Below the pieces are notes generated by a model. It did not search any database. It saw nothing but the letters and a program-made list of their open reading frames with translations, and was not told the origin of the DNA. Below, one piece after another: positions 9,808-18,902 of a stretch of DNA of 45,241 nt. Origin of the DNA: Cytophagaceae bacterium (GTDB taxonomy: Bacteria; Bacteroidota; Bacteroidia; Cytophagales; Spirosomataceae); NCBI GenBank assembly GCA_947464595.1, contig CANHXO010000006.1:1-45241 (forward strand), given 5' to 3'. Every line of letters starts with the position of its first letter. Position 1 is the stretch's first letter. Position numbers and translations under genes: made by a program.

Positions 9808-10995
9808 ATGAATCCGGGAATTAGCGCCCTTTATCAGATTGCGAATAAACCCAAAAGAATGATTTTGGGATTGATGTCCGGAACTTCGTTAGACGGGTTG
9901 GATATTGCGCTATGTGAATTTGAGGGTTCTGGTTTAAGTACAAAATTTCACTTAAAACATTTTGTCTCCCTCCCCTATTCAAGCGAATTTAAAGAAAGCA
10001 TTCAGACCGTATTTGCCAAAGAACATATCCATTTTCCAAGCCTCAGTACGCTTAACGCCGAAATAGGGATCAAACACGCTGAACTCATTTTAAGTGCCCT
10101 ACAAACCTGGGGGATCAAGCCGGAAGAAATTGATTTGATCGCTTCACATGGGCAGACAGTTATGCACAGACCTATGCGAGCGGGAAAGCAACCGAATTCC
10201 ACCTTGCAAATAGGCGATGGGGATCATATCGCCTTAAAAACGGGCATTATTACCCTCTCAGATTTTAGGCAAAAGCATGTGGCAGCCGGAGGCGAAGGAG
10301 CTCCCCTAGCGATGTATGGTGATTATTTCCTCTTCTCTAAAAAAGGTGAAAATCGGATCCTATTGAATATCGGCGGGATAGGAAATTTCACTTTTCTACC
10401 GGCCAATCAGGATCCTAATTTAATTCTTGTAACCGATACTGGCCCAGGAAATACCTTAATTGACGCATGTGTGCGGAAGTATTTTCCTGGTTTTTTTTAT
10501 GACAAAGACGCGCGATTGGGAAGACAAGGGTTATTGCATGCAGGTCTGTTAGCGGAACTTTTGAAACTGGATTTTTTCCAAGAACCTTTCCCTAAAAGTA
10601 CCGGACCGGAATACTTCCATTTAGAAAAAGCCGAAGCATTGATTCAGACCAACCAATGGACCTTAACACCGACGGATTTGATTCGAACTTTGACTGAATT
10701 TACGGCGGAATCAATTGTTTTGGCGATCAAAAAATATGTTTCTGTAAGTCCATCTTGCTTGTATGTGAGCGGAGGAGGAAGCAAGAATCCACTGCTTATG
10801 GAGAGAATTTCGGCCTTATTGCCTGACATTACGCTGGGCAATAGTTCAGAAATTGGCATTCCGGCAGAAGCGAAGGAAGCGGTTTTATTTGGTTTACTTG
10901 CTAACGAAACCCTCATGGATGCTGGGGCGACTGAGGTACGCCGACTAGGTGACTCTCCTTGGGTGACGATGGGAAAAATTTCTTTCCCTTATTAA
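9808..10995 (+). CDS. anmK: Anhydro-N-acetylmuramic acid kinase
   Basis: ILGLMSGTSLDGLDIALCEF, DLIASHGQTVMHRP, TLQIGDG, NIGGIGNFTFLP, DTGPGNTLIDA, VSGGGSKNPLLM. Confidence 0.95.
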   Translation: MNPGISALYQIANKPKRMILGLMSGTSLDGLDIALCEFEGSGLSTKFHLKHFVSLPYSSEFKESIQTVFAKEHIHFPSLSTLNAEIGIKHAELILSALQTWGIKPEEIDLIASHGQTVMHRPMRAGKQPNSTLQIGDGDHIALKTGIITLSDFRQKHVAAGGEGAPLAMYGDYFLFSKKGENRILLNIGGIGNFTFLPANQDPNLILVTDTGPGNTLIDACVRKYFPGFFYDKDARLGRQGLLHAGLLAELLKLDFFQEPFPKSTGPEYFHLEKAEALIQTNQWTLTPTDLIRTLTEFTAESIVLAIKKYVSVSPSCLYVSGGGSKNPLLMERISALLPDITLGNSSEIGIPAEAKEAVLFGLLANETLMDAGATEVRRLGDSPWVTMGKISFPY

Positions 10996-11018
10996 TTACC
11001 ATTGATGTACAAATACAC

Positions 11019-11735
11019 ATGAAGCAAAAATTAGCGGATTTTATACTTTTTGAAAATGATGATTTTATCGTGATCAATAAACCATCGGGCATTGCTACGT
11101 TGGATGAGCGAAAGGACGTTTTCGCTCCAGCCATATTGCGCATGGCCAAAGAATATAGTCCAGATGCGCAGGTCGGCCATCGATTAGATAAAGAAACCAC
11201 GGGTGCATTAATCATTGCCAAAAACCCGGAGGCCTATCGGCACATTTCCATGCAATTTGAGCATCGGGAAACCGCGAAAAGATATCACGCAGTTGTAGAA
11301 GGTATGCACAACTGGGATGGGATGTTGGTAAATCTCCCCATCCTCCCATTAAAAGATGGCAAAGTAATTATTGACCGCCATAAGGGAAAAGACGCTGAAA
11401 CTTGGTTTCAAACGTTAAAGGTCTACAAAGGCTTCACCTTAGTGGAATGCATGCCCATTACAGGCAGAATGCATCAAATTAGAATCCATTTAACCTGTTT
11501 AAAAGCACCCATCGTGGCTGATGAAATGTATGGTGGACCGGATGTATATGTCTCGGATTTAAAACGGAATTACCATTTGAAAAAAGAGTCTGAGGAGTTG
11601 CCGATCATGCGCCGAGTAGCCTTGCATGCCTTTAGTTTAAGTTTTAAATTAATGGATGGAAGCCCGGTGACCGTGGAAGCACCTTACCCAAAAGATTTTG
11701 GGGTACTGATCAAAACTTTGGAGAAGTATTCGTAA
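11019..11735 (+). CDS. RluA-family RNA pseudouridine synthase (start at MKQKLADF)
   Basis: FIVINKPSGIATLDER, VGHRLDKETTGALIIAKN (catalytic Asp), GRMHQIRIHL. Confidence 0.92.
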   Translation: MKQKLADFILFENDDFIVINKPSGIATLDERKDVFAPAILRMAKEYSPDAQVGHRLDKETTGALIIAKNPEAYRHISMQFEHRETAKRYHAVVEGMHNWDGMLVNLPILPLKDGKVIIDRHKGKDAETWFQTLKVYKGFTLVECMPITGRMHQIRIHLTCLKAPIVADEMYGGPDVYVSDLKRNYHLKKESEELPIMRRVALHAFSLSFKLMDGSPVTVEAPYPKDFGVLIKTLEKYS

Positions 11736-11747
11736 TTTTGCGCCCTC

Positions 11748-11820
11748 GGCTTCATAGTTCAATGGATAGAATGTAGGTTTCCGGTACCTAAGATGAAGGT
11801 TCGATTCCTTCTGAGGCTAC
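11748..11820 (+). tRNA. tRNA-Arg (anticodon CCG)
   Basis: Acceptor GGCTTCA/TGAGGCT, D stem GTTC/GAAT, anticodon stem TAGGT-TTCCGGT-ACCTA (anticodon CCG), T arm GAAGG-TTCGATT-CCTTC; CCA not encoded. Confidence 0.93.
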
Positions 11821-11888
11821 AAAATGTTGGCAGTTAGAAAAAGAAAAATTCTTTTAAGTCAATTAAATTAATTAGTTGCAGTTAAATA

Positions 11889-12980
11889 ATGACGATAAAA
11901 AAGAAAGTTTTATTCTTTACTAAAGACCTTAACCGGACAGGAGCGGAAATGATCCTATTCAGTTTCTTAGAAAAGTTAGATCGAACTAAATTTGAAATAG
12001 GTGTTGTTGTTTTTCAAAATGGAGGTGATTTAATTCCCGATTTGCCTACTGATATAAGCCTATTCTACTTGAATAGTAAATTCTCCCTTTTGGATAAAAT
12101 TAAATTTCATTTGGGCGAGGATGTAATGCTTAATCGCCTAAAGAGAATTCAAGATAAATTCGAAAGTGACATTTGGTATATCAATACCATTACAAATGCT
12201 TTCTTTCTGAAATATAGCCAGCATTTTAATGTTTTTAAGTTTTTACACATTCATGAAAACTTATTTAGTATAGGATATCTGAACATAAAAGAGACCGAAA
12301 TAATATTAAATAATGTAGATCATTTTATTGCGTGTTCAAATTTAATTGATCAACAACTATCATCATTCTCCACTAAACCACGAACGATCATAGCCTCGAG
12401 CATTGATAAAAATTTCATCGATTCGTGTTTGGTCAATTATTCAAAACCCGCAAAAAACAAAATAAAAATTATTGGTTCGGGTACCATTTGCCACATTAAA
12501 GGGGTTGAAATTTTTGTAGAAATCAGCAAGCTCTTCAGCCCATTAGCCTACGAATTTGTTTGGATAGGTAAATGGTCCAACACCGGATATTCGGAAGTAC
12601 TTAAGAGGAAAATTAGCCAGGAAAATTCAATCATTAAAATAATCAATGAAATTGATCCCATGGATTATATCCGTGAAATTAGCTCTGCTGACTTATTTTT
12701 TTCCTGTTCAAGAGAGGAAAGTATGGGTTTGGTGATGATGGAAGCGATATATTGTGGCGTACCGGTTTTGGCCACAAACTCGGGAGGTTCCTCACTCATC
12801 GTGAATGATCAAAATGGAAAAGTATGCTTTGATTCAAGACCAGAAGTACTAGCCCTAGAAATTCAAAGTCTTTTAGATAAACATAATGATTTTGAAAAAT
12901 TAGCCATGAGAGAATCTATCTCACAATATGATGGCCAAGAGGAAATAAAGAAACTAGAAGTTCTACTAGAAAAAATCTAG
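11889..12980 (+). CDS. Glycosyltransferase family 4 (GT-B fold)
   Basis: KVLFFTKDLNRTGAEMILFSFLEKL; C-terminal SCSREESMGLVMMEAIYCGVPVLATNSGGSSLIV. Confidence 0.85.
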   Translation: MTIKKKVLFFTKDLNRTGAEMILFSFLEKLDRTKFEIGVVVFQNGGDLIPDLPTDISLFYLNSKFSLLDKIKFHLGEDVMLNRLKRIQDKFESDIWYINTITNAFFLKYSQHFNVFKFLHIHENLFSIGYLNIKETEIILNNVDHFIACSNLIDQQLSSFSTKPRTIIASSIDKNFIDSCLVNYSKPAKNKIKIIGSGTICHIKGVEIFVEISKLFSPLAYEFVWIGKWSNTGYSEVLKRKISQENSIIKIINEIDPMDYIREISSADLFFSCSREESMGLVMMEAIYCGVPVLATNSGGSSLIVNDQNGKVCFDSRPEVLALEIQSLLDKHNDFEKLAMRESISQYDGQEEIKKLEVLLEKI

Positions 12981-12984
12981 GCAC

Positions 12985-13356
12985 CTACCAAATATTAGCT
13001 AAGTCCGATTTCGTGTAGGTATGATCTCTCGTGACATAGACCGTCTCAGCATCTTGTTTTTTCAATTTCAATGCATCTCCCCTTTTTAAAATACGCATCA
13101 AAAATGCCACGGGCGTTAGAAATATAAAAAAGATGAAGGTCAACAAGATATGCCCGTTGATCCGACCGAGAACTAAGGCAAACTTGGCCCAACCCTTGGA
13201 TATTAATTGTGCAAAGCCATCCGAAACCAGACTTAAAAATCCTATTACAAGTGCTGCCGGTAAAAAATAATGGCCGCCAAAAATATAATGCAAGGCTAGA
13301 AATCCCACCACAATGGACAAGATAGTCTGCGCTTGATTGGTTTCTTTCATGGACAT
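12985..13356 (-). CDS. SxtJ-family small membrane protein
   Basis: Several hydrophobic segments; FALVLGRINGHILLTFIFFIFLTPVAFLMRIL...GDAL followed by a short hydrophilic tail; next to a carbamoyltransferase and a DUF5989-like ORF. Confidence 0.75.
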   Translation of the reverse strand: MSMKETNQAQTILSIVVGFLALHYIFGGHYFLPAALVIGFLSLVSDGFAQLISKGWAKFALVLGRINGHILLTFIFFIFLTPVAFLMRILKRGDALKLKKQDAETVYVTRDHTYTKSDLANIW

Positions 13357-13360
13357 AGGG

Positions 13361-13510
13361 CTAAAATAAGGTATAAATGAATGGCGCTAAAGCCGAGCCA
13401 CCGCCAACAACAATTAGTAGGCCCATTAAAAGAAGGACGATGATGATGGGCATCAACCACCACTTTTTACGCTCTTTTAGAAAATTAAATAAGTCTGATA
13501 AAAAATCCAT
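13361..13510 (-). CDS. 49-aa DUF5989/SxtK-like single-TM protein (not in the supplied ORF track)
   Basis: Manual translation: MDFLSDLFNFLKERKKWWLMPIIIVLLLMGLLIVVGGGSALAPFIYTLF*; ATG at 13510, TAG at 13361-13363, between the SxtJ-like gene and the carbamoyltransferase, same strand. Confidence 0.8.
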   Translation of the reverse strand: MDFLSDLFNFLKERKKWWLMPIIIVLLLMGLLIVVGGGSALAPFIYTLF

Positions 13511-13523
13511 AAGGTTATATTGA

Positions 13524-15395
13524 TTAATCTAATACAAATTCATTTCTCCAATCATCCGTTTCTTTCCATGCCGGCTGATCAGCTTTTGAAAATAAAAAAT
13601 TTCCAACAACTAAATAATCCATTTCAGTGCGCATTAAACAGCGATAGGCATCCTCTGGCGTATGCACGATCGGCTCACCTCGCACATTAAAACTGGTGTT
13701 GACTACCACGCCCACTCCAGTCAAAGACTTAAAATCAGAAATCAATTGATGGTAACGCGGATTCGTTTCCGCATGCACCGTTTGAATCCGAGCGGAATAA
13801 TCAATGTGCGTAATCGAAGGCAAATCCGATCTCAAAAAATACAATTTGTCCATCATCGGAATTTGCTCATAATTTTCTGGCAAAGGATTCCTTCTTTTGG
13901 GAAGTACGCCATGCACCAGCAACATATAAGGCGATGGGGTTTGGCACTCAAAATATTCCGCTACATCCTCAGCTAAAACAGATGGGGCAAAAGGCCTAAA
14001 TCCTTCTCTATATTTAATTTTTAAATTCAATTTCTTTTGCATCTCAGGATTTCTAGGATCCCCTAAAATGCTTCGACCGCCTAATGCCCGAGGACCAAAC
14101 TCCATTCTTCCTTGAAACCAACCAATTACATTTCCTTCTGAAATCAATTGGGCTACTTGTTTGGACAATGTAGGAAATTGATCGAAGGACTGATAAACGG
14201 CTTTATACTTTTTGGCCATCAATTCTGTAGCTAGGTCTGAAAACTCCGGACCTAAATAAGAGCCCGACATGGCATCCATCTGCGAAGCGTCAACGACCCT
14301 CTCCTGCTCAAAATAGATGTAATTAGCTGCCAAAGCAGCCCCTAGAGCCCCTCCAGCATCTCCTGCTGCTGGCTGAATGAATACATTTTCAAAAATCCCC
14401 GCCTCTTGCAGCTTGCCATTGGCCACACAATTCAATGCCACACCACCGGCCAATACAACGTTTTTAGAACCCGTTAATTTTTTAGCTTCATGAGCCATCA
14501 ACAAAACAATTTCTTCGGTAATTTCTTGAATCGCCAATCCCAAATCGCAATGGCATTGCTCCAAAAGCGCCTCAGATTCCCGAACCGGGAAACCAAATAA
14601 TGTATGCCAAGCATCATCATGGACCATTCTAAGCCCAGTCGCATAATTGAAATATTTTTGATCAAGCCAGATAGATCCATCCGGTTTTATGTCGACCAAA
14701 TGCTCTTTAATTAATTTTTTATATTGTTCTACTTCGACCGAACCATGCCGACCATATGGCGCTAAACCCATTAATTTATATTCCCCTGAATTAACCTTAA
14801 ATCCTAAAAAATAAGTGAAGGCTGAATATAATAATCCAAGTGAATGTGGAAATTGAAGCTCTTTTAAAATCTTAATTGAATTCCCCTTGCCATGACCAAT
14901 CGATGCGGTAGCCCATTCGCCCACTCCATCTAAGGTAAGAATCGCTGCATCTTCAAAAGGAGATGGATAAAATGCACTGGCCGCATGGGATAAATGATGC
15001 TCGGGAAATAATAATTTGACCTTCTTTTTGTCAAAGGTCTCAATCGCAAACAACTCCTGATACAACATCCGTTTCAGAAACATTTTTTCTTTTAACCAAA
15101 CAGGAATCGCCATTAAAAAAGAACGGAGGCCCTTAGGTGAAAACGCGTAATAAGTCTCTAATAATCGCTCCAGTTTAAGCAATGGCTTATCATAAAAAAC
15201 AATGGCATCTAAGTCCGATAGGCTCACTCCACCATACTCCAAGCAGAATTTTACTGCATGGCTGGGAAATGAAGGATCATGTTTTTTACGCGTAAATCGC
15301 TCTTCTTGAGCTGCCGCAATAATTTTACCATCCTCTATATAAGCAGCAGCAGAATCATGATAAAAAGCAGAAATTCCTAATATTTTCAAGAGCAA
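13524..15395 (-). CDS. O-carbamoyltransferase (NodU/CmcH/TobZ/SxtI family)
   Basis: ILGISAFYHDSAAAYIEDGKIIAAAQEERFTRKKHD, FPEHHLSHAASAFYPSPF, LAGGVALNCVANGKL, GWFQGRMEFGPRALGGRSILGDPR, VVNTSFNVRGEPIVHTPEDA. Confidence 0.95.
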   Translation of the reverse strand: MLLKILGISAFYHDSAAAYIEDGKIIAAAQEERFTRKKHDPSFPSHAVKFCLEYGGVSLSDLDAIVFYDKPLLKLERLLETYYAFSPKGLRSFLMAIPVWLKEKMFLKRMLYQELFAIETFDKKKVKLLFPEHHLSHAASAFYPSPFEDAAILTLDGVGEWATASIGHGKGNSIKILKELQFPHSLGLLYSAFTYFLGFKVNSGEYKLMGLAPYGRHGSVEVEQYKKLIKEHLVDIKPDGSIWLDQKYFNYATGLRMVHDDAWHTLFGFPVRESEALLEQCHCDLGLAIQEITEEIVLLMAHEAKKLTGSKNVVLAGGVALNCVANGKLQEAGIFENVFIQPAAGDAGGALGAALAANYIYFEQERVVDASQMDAMSGSYLGPEFSDLATELMAKKYKAVYQSFDQFPTLSKQVAQLISEGNVIGWFQGRMEFGPRALGGRSILGDPRNPEMQKKLNLKIKYREGFRPFAPSVLAEDVAEYFECQTPSPYMLLVHGVLPKRRNPLPENYEQIPMMDKLYFLRSDLPSITHIDYSARIQTVHAETNPRYHQLISDFKSLTGVGVVVNTSFNVRGEPIVHTPEDAYRCLMRTEMDYLVVGNFLFSKADQPAWKETDDWRNEFVLD

Positions 15396-15441
15396 TGAAT
15401 TAAGTCAACACAAAATTAATTAAAATAAGTGGTGTGAAGGC

Positions 15442-16590
15442 CTATTTGAATTTTAAAATTTTTCGACTCTGTTCTGAAATGATTTTTCCAACTTGGATGG
15501 AACCTTCGTTTGAATAGTGCATTTCATCGAAAAAATAGGCCGAATTTTTGGGGAGTAAATACGCTAAATCAATCAAACCAACTTTATTTGCCAGACAAGT
15601 TTTGCGCGTGGCTTCGTTATATAGTTCCAATTTTTTCCAAAGTAAACCGCCATTCATCACTTCAGAAACTCGATGTGTTGCCAAATCAATTCCCGTTTTA
15701 GGATCTATTCCCTCTCCATAAAGCAAGGGTTGCGTTATAAATACAGGTGTGATTTTATGTTGCAAACAGACATCGATCAAGGATTGAATTCTTTGTTGGT
15801 ATGCCGGAATTAATTTTCGCTGAGGATCCAATACCCTAGTTGAATCCCCCGAACTTAAAACCAAGGTATCTGACTTTTTCAAAATAACTTTTTGATCCAC
15901 AAATATTTTTTGATTGCGGGCTTTGACAGCTTTAGAAATATTGTAAATTAAATTGAACACCTCACTATTATTTGATAAGGTCAAAAAGGCATTTTTAAAC
16001 CAACTATTTTTTCCCATGTTCACCGAGGTACCCTTTAAATACCTTCCATCTGAATCATTCAAATCGCTACGATCCATATCATTGACACCCACTAAAAAAT
16101 ACACATAATCAGGTTTTTGTTTGACAATGATATCTTTCAATAAAATAAGGTGACCAAAAGTCGAATGGCCATTTAAACCCGCATTGTTGACCCAAAATTT
16201 GGAATTGATTCGACGAGTCTCTTGTTGAAATACCTGAGGCCAAGCCTTATTCTCCGTCACAAAAAAACACTCGGTCGTACTGCCACCCACCACAATTACT
16301 TTCGTGTATGAGGAATCTGCAGGCATTTCTTCTCCTCGATAACCCAATGAATTCTTATTGTGAATAATTAAGGAATCATAATCTGGATAATCATTCGTGA
16401 AAGAATATTGCTGATGGATTGGAAGGACTATTTTATCTCCTTTCAAACGAAATGGAATGGGATTATAAATATGTAAAACAAGCTCTAAGGCAATCAATGT
16501 AATGATTAACACATAAAAAATATAGCCAATTTGCTTCATCATGAGATCAAAGAAAAACAAAATTATCAATTTAAATAGGTAATTAAACAT
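15442..16590 (-). CDS. Membrane-anchored SGNH/GDSL hydrolase family protein (SxtL-position gene)
   Basis: N-terminal TM; VIVVGGSTTECFFV (block I), YFLVGVNDMDRS (block III GxND), DEMHYSNEGSIQVG (block V DxxH). Confidence 0.85.
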   Translation of the reverse strand: MFNYLFKLIILFFFDLMMKQIGYIFYVLIITLIALELVLHIYNPIPFRLKGDKIVLPIHQQYSFTNDYPDYDSLIIHNKNSLGYRGEEMPADSSYTKVIVVGGSTTECFFVTENKAWPQVFQQETRRINSKFWVNNAGLNGHSTFGHLILLKDIIVKQKPDYVYFLVGVNDMDRSDLNDSDGRYLKGTSVNMGKNSWFKNAFLTLSNNSEVFNLIYNISKAVKARNQKIFVDQKVILKKSDTLVLSSGDSTRVLDPQRKLIPAYQQRIQSLIDVCLQHKITPVFITQPLLYGEGIDPKTGIDLATHRVSEVMNGGLLWKKLELYNEATRKTCLANKVGLIDLAYLLPKNSAYFFDEMHYSNEGSIQVGKIISEQSRKILKFK

Positions 16591-16898
16591 TTTAGAGCAA
16601 CTAGATTAGAAATCATGTTTCACTTGATGGCCAATAAGCCAAAAAACCATTAAATCCATTCATGTTTGAACCTAATGTCCAATCACTCAAAATTGCTGAC
16701 ACTCAAAGATTCCATCCAATAAACGCTCAAGTAAATCAGCTGAAATAGCATACAAGATTACAGAAATAATACAATTAACTAAAAATTAAAATAGGTAATT
16801 TATTGCAGATATTTTTGTAAAAATTAGTTAATTTTGAGAAATTTGTACGAAATTTAATTAAAGTGAAATAATTTAAATTATTTAAAAAATACAAAATT

Positions 16899-18734
16899 AT
16901 GTGTGGAATTGTCGCTTACATTGGATCTCAAAAAGCGTATCCTATTATTTTAAAGGGCTTGAAGAGATTGGAGTATCGAGGATATGATAGTGCGGGGATA
17001 GCACTTTATGACGACGCAGTTCAATGCTTTAAGCGAAAAGGACGAGTAGCAGAGTTAGCGGCTTGGGATGAAAAAATAATTGAAAAAGCAACCGTCGGAA
17101 TCGGGCATACACGTTGGGCCACACATGGGGAACCCTCCGATGCTAATGCACACCCACATACCTCAAACAATGGACAATTAACACTTGTACATAATGGCAT
17201 CATTGAAAATTATGCTTCCTTAAAGCAAGAGCTCGTCCAAAAAGGATACGTTTTTAAAAGTGAAACGGATACCGAAGTGTTGGTCAATTTCATTGAAGAC
17301 ATCCAAAAAAACAATGATTACACTTTAGAAGAGGCGATGCGTGTGGCTTTAAAAAGAGTGGTCGGTGCATATGTAATCATCGTGATGGAAAAAGGATTTC
17401 CAGAAAGGTTGATTGCCGCGCGGAAAGGAAGTCCCTTGGTCATCGGTGTGGGTGATGGGGAACACTTTTTAGCTTCCGATGCATCCCCTATTATTGAATA
17501 CACAAAAAAAGTCATTTATGTCAATGATTATGAATTAGCCATCCTTTCCAAGGATGAAATCATATTAAAAAATTTGGGCAATGAAGCTATTACACCCTAT
17601 GTCCAACAATTGGACATGGAATTGGCTCAAATAGAAAAAGGGGGCTTTGATCATTTTATGTTGAAGGAAATTTTTGACCAACCCGCTAGTTTGACGGATT
17701 GTTTGAGGGGCCGATTGGATTCAGAGAATCAGATTTTGACCTTGGCTGGGATAGACCAACATATTTCCATCTTTACAGAGGCAAAAAGAATAATCATTGT
17801 TGCCTGTGGAACGAGTTGGCACGCCGGTTTAATCGCCGAATACATGATTGAAGCACTTGGTCGCATTCCAGTAGAAGTGGAATATGCCTCAGAATTTAGG
17901 TATAGAAATCCCGTCATCCATCCTGGTGATGTCATCATTGCCATCTCGCAAAGTGGCGAAACAGCGGATACTCTAGTTGCATTAGAACGCGCAAAAGAAC
18001 AAGGCGCTTTCATTTTTGGTGTCGTAAATGCCGTGGGATCGTCGATTGCTCGCCTATCTCACGCGGGTGCCTATACCCATGCTGGACCTGAAATTGGGGT
18101 TGCGAGCACAAAAGCTTTCACGGCCCAACTAATGGTTTTGGCGATGATGGCGATCAAAATAGGAAAAGAAAAAAAGACACTTTCAGCATCTGAATATCAG
18201 CGATATTTAGTTGAATTAGCTTTGATTCCTGCGAAAGTAAAGACGGTCATAGCGAGCCATGAGTCCATCAAAAAGGTGGCCATTCACTATGCATCAGCAC
18301 GTGATTTCTTATTTTTAGGGCGAGGATATAATTTCCCAGTGGCCTTAGAGGGTGCATTAAAATTGAAAGAAATATCCTACATCCATGCGGAGGGGTATCC
18401 CGCGGCGGAGATGAAGCATGGCCCTATTGCTTTAGTCGATGAGCATTTACCCGTATTATTTGTAGCGACTAAAGATGCCTATTATGAAAAAATAGTGTCC
18501 AATATTCAGGAAATCAAAGCCCGAAAAGGAAAGGTCATTGCCATTGTTTCAGCCGATGATACGCTAATCCGCAGCATGGCAGACCATGTGATGGAAGTGC
18601 CAGAAGTCGATGAGTTGTTGGCCCCACTTGTAAGCGTCATCCCGACCCAATTGCTTTCGTATTACATCGGGGTAGCATTAGGGTTAGATGTCGATAAACC
18701 AAGAAATTTGGCGAAATCAGTTACGGTGGAATAA
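16899..18734 (+). CDS. glmS: Glutamine--fructose-6-phosphate aminotransferase (isomerizing)
   Basis: MCGIVAYIGSQKA N-terminal Cys amidotransferase, LKRLEYRGYDSAGIA, ACGTSWHAGL, SQSGETADTLVAL, AEMKHGPIALVDE, C-terminal LAKSVTVE. Confidence 0.98.
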   Translation: MCGIVAYIGSQKAYPIILKGLKRLEYRGYDSAGIALYDDAVQCFKRKGRVAELAAWDEKIIEKATVGIGHTRWATHGEPSDANAHPHTSNNGQLTLVHNGIIENYASLKQELVQKGYVFKSETDTEVLVNFIEDIQKNNDYTLEEAMRVALKRVVGAYVIIVMEKGFPERLIAARKGSPLVIGVGDGEHFLASDASPIIEYTKKVIYVNDYELAILSKDEIILKNLGNEAITPYVQQLDMELAQIEKGGFDHFMLKEIFDQPASLTDCLRGRLDSENQILTLAGIDQHISIFTEAKRIIIVACGTSWHAGLIAEYMIEALGRIPVEVEYASEFRYRNPVIHPGDVIIAISQSGETADTLVALERAKEQGAFIFGVVNAVGSSIARLSHAGAYTHAGPEIGVASTKAFTAQLMVLAMMAIKIGKEKKTLSASEYQRYLVELALIPAKVKTVIASHESIKKVAIHYASARDFLFLGRGYNFPVALEGALKLKEISYIHAEGYPAAEMKHGPIALVDEHLPVLFVATKDAYYEKIVSNIQEIKARKGKVIAIVSADDTLIRSMADHVMEVPEVDELLAPLVSVIPTQLLSYYIGVALGLDVDKPRNLAKSVTVE

Positions 18735-18902
18735 TCACCAACGGGTACATTCTTATTAGATGGTTTTTTTTCATATAGGTCGGTTGCATTACAGGAATCT
18801 GCTTTTTTTCTTTAGGCTGATTTTAATTTATAAACTTATGTTATAGCAGATTTATTTTTATTGTATATTGAAACCTAATTATCACAAAACCAGTATGTTT
18901 CA

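Noticed and set aside
11733-11740. TAATTTTG, a -7-like element just before tRNA-Arg
   Set aside because: It overlaps the upstream stop codon, no -33 TTTG at proper spacing; AT-rich chance match is likely.
13662-13976. 104-aa plus-strand ORF antisense to the carbamoyltransferase
   Set aside because: Fully inside a strongly conserved coding region; no recognisable motif.
16600-16898. Possible glmS ribozyme or riboswitch in the glmS leader
   Set aside because: The AT-rich leader shows no recognisable glmS ribozyme core, and that class is mainly known from Firmicutes.
11748-16898. Genomic island integrated at tRNA-Arg
   Set aside because: No integrase and no repeat of the tRNA 3' end seen in the following 5 kb; island status unsupported.
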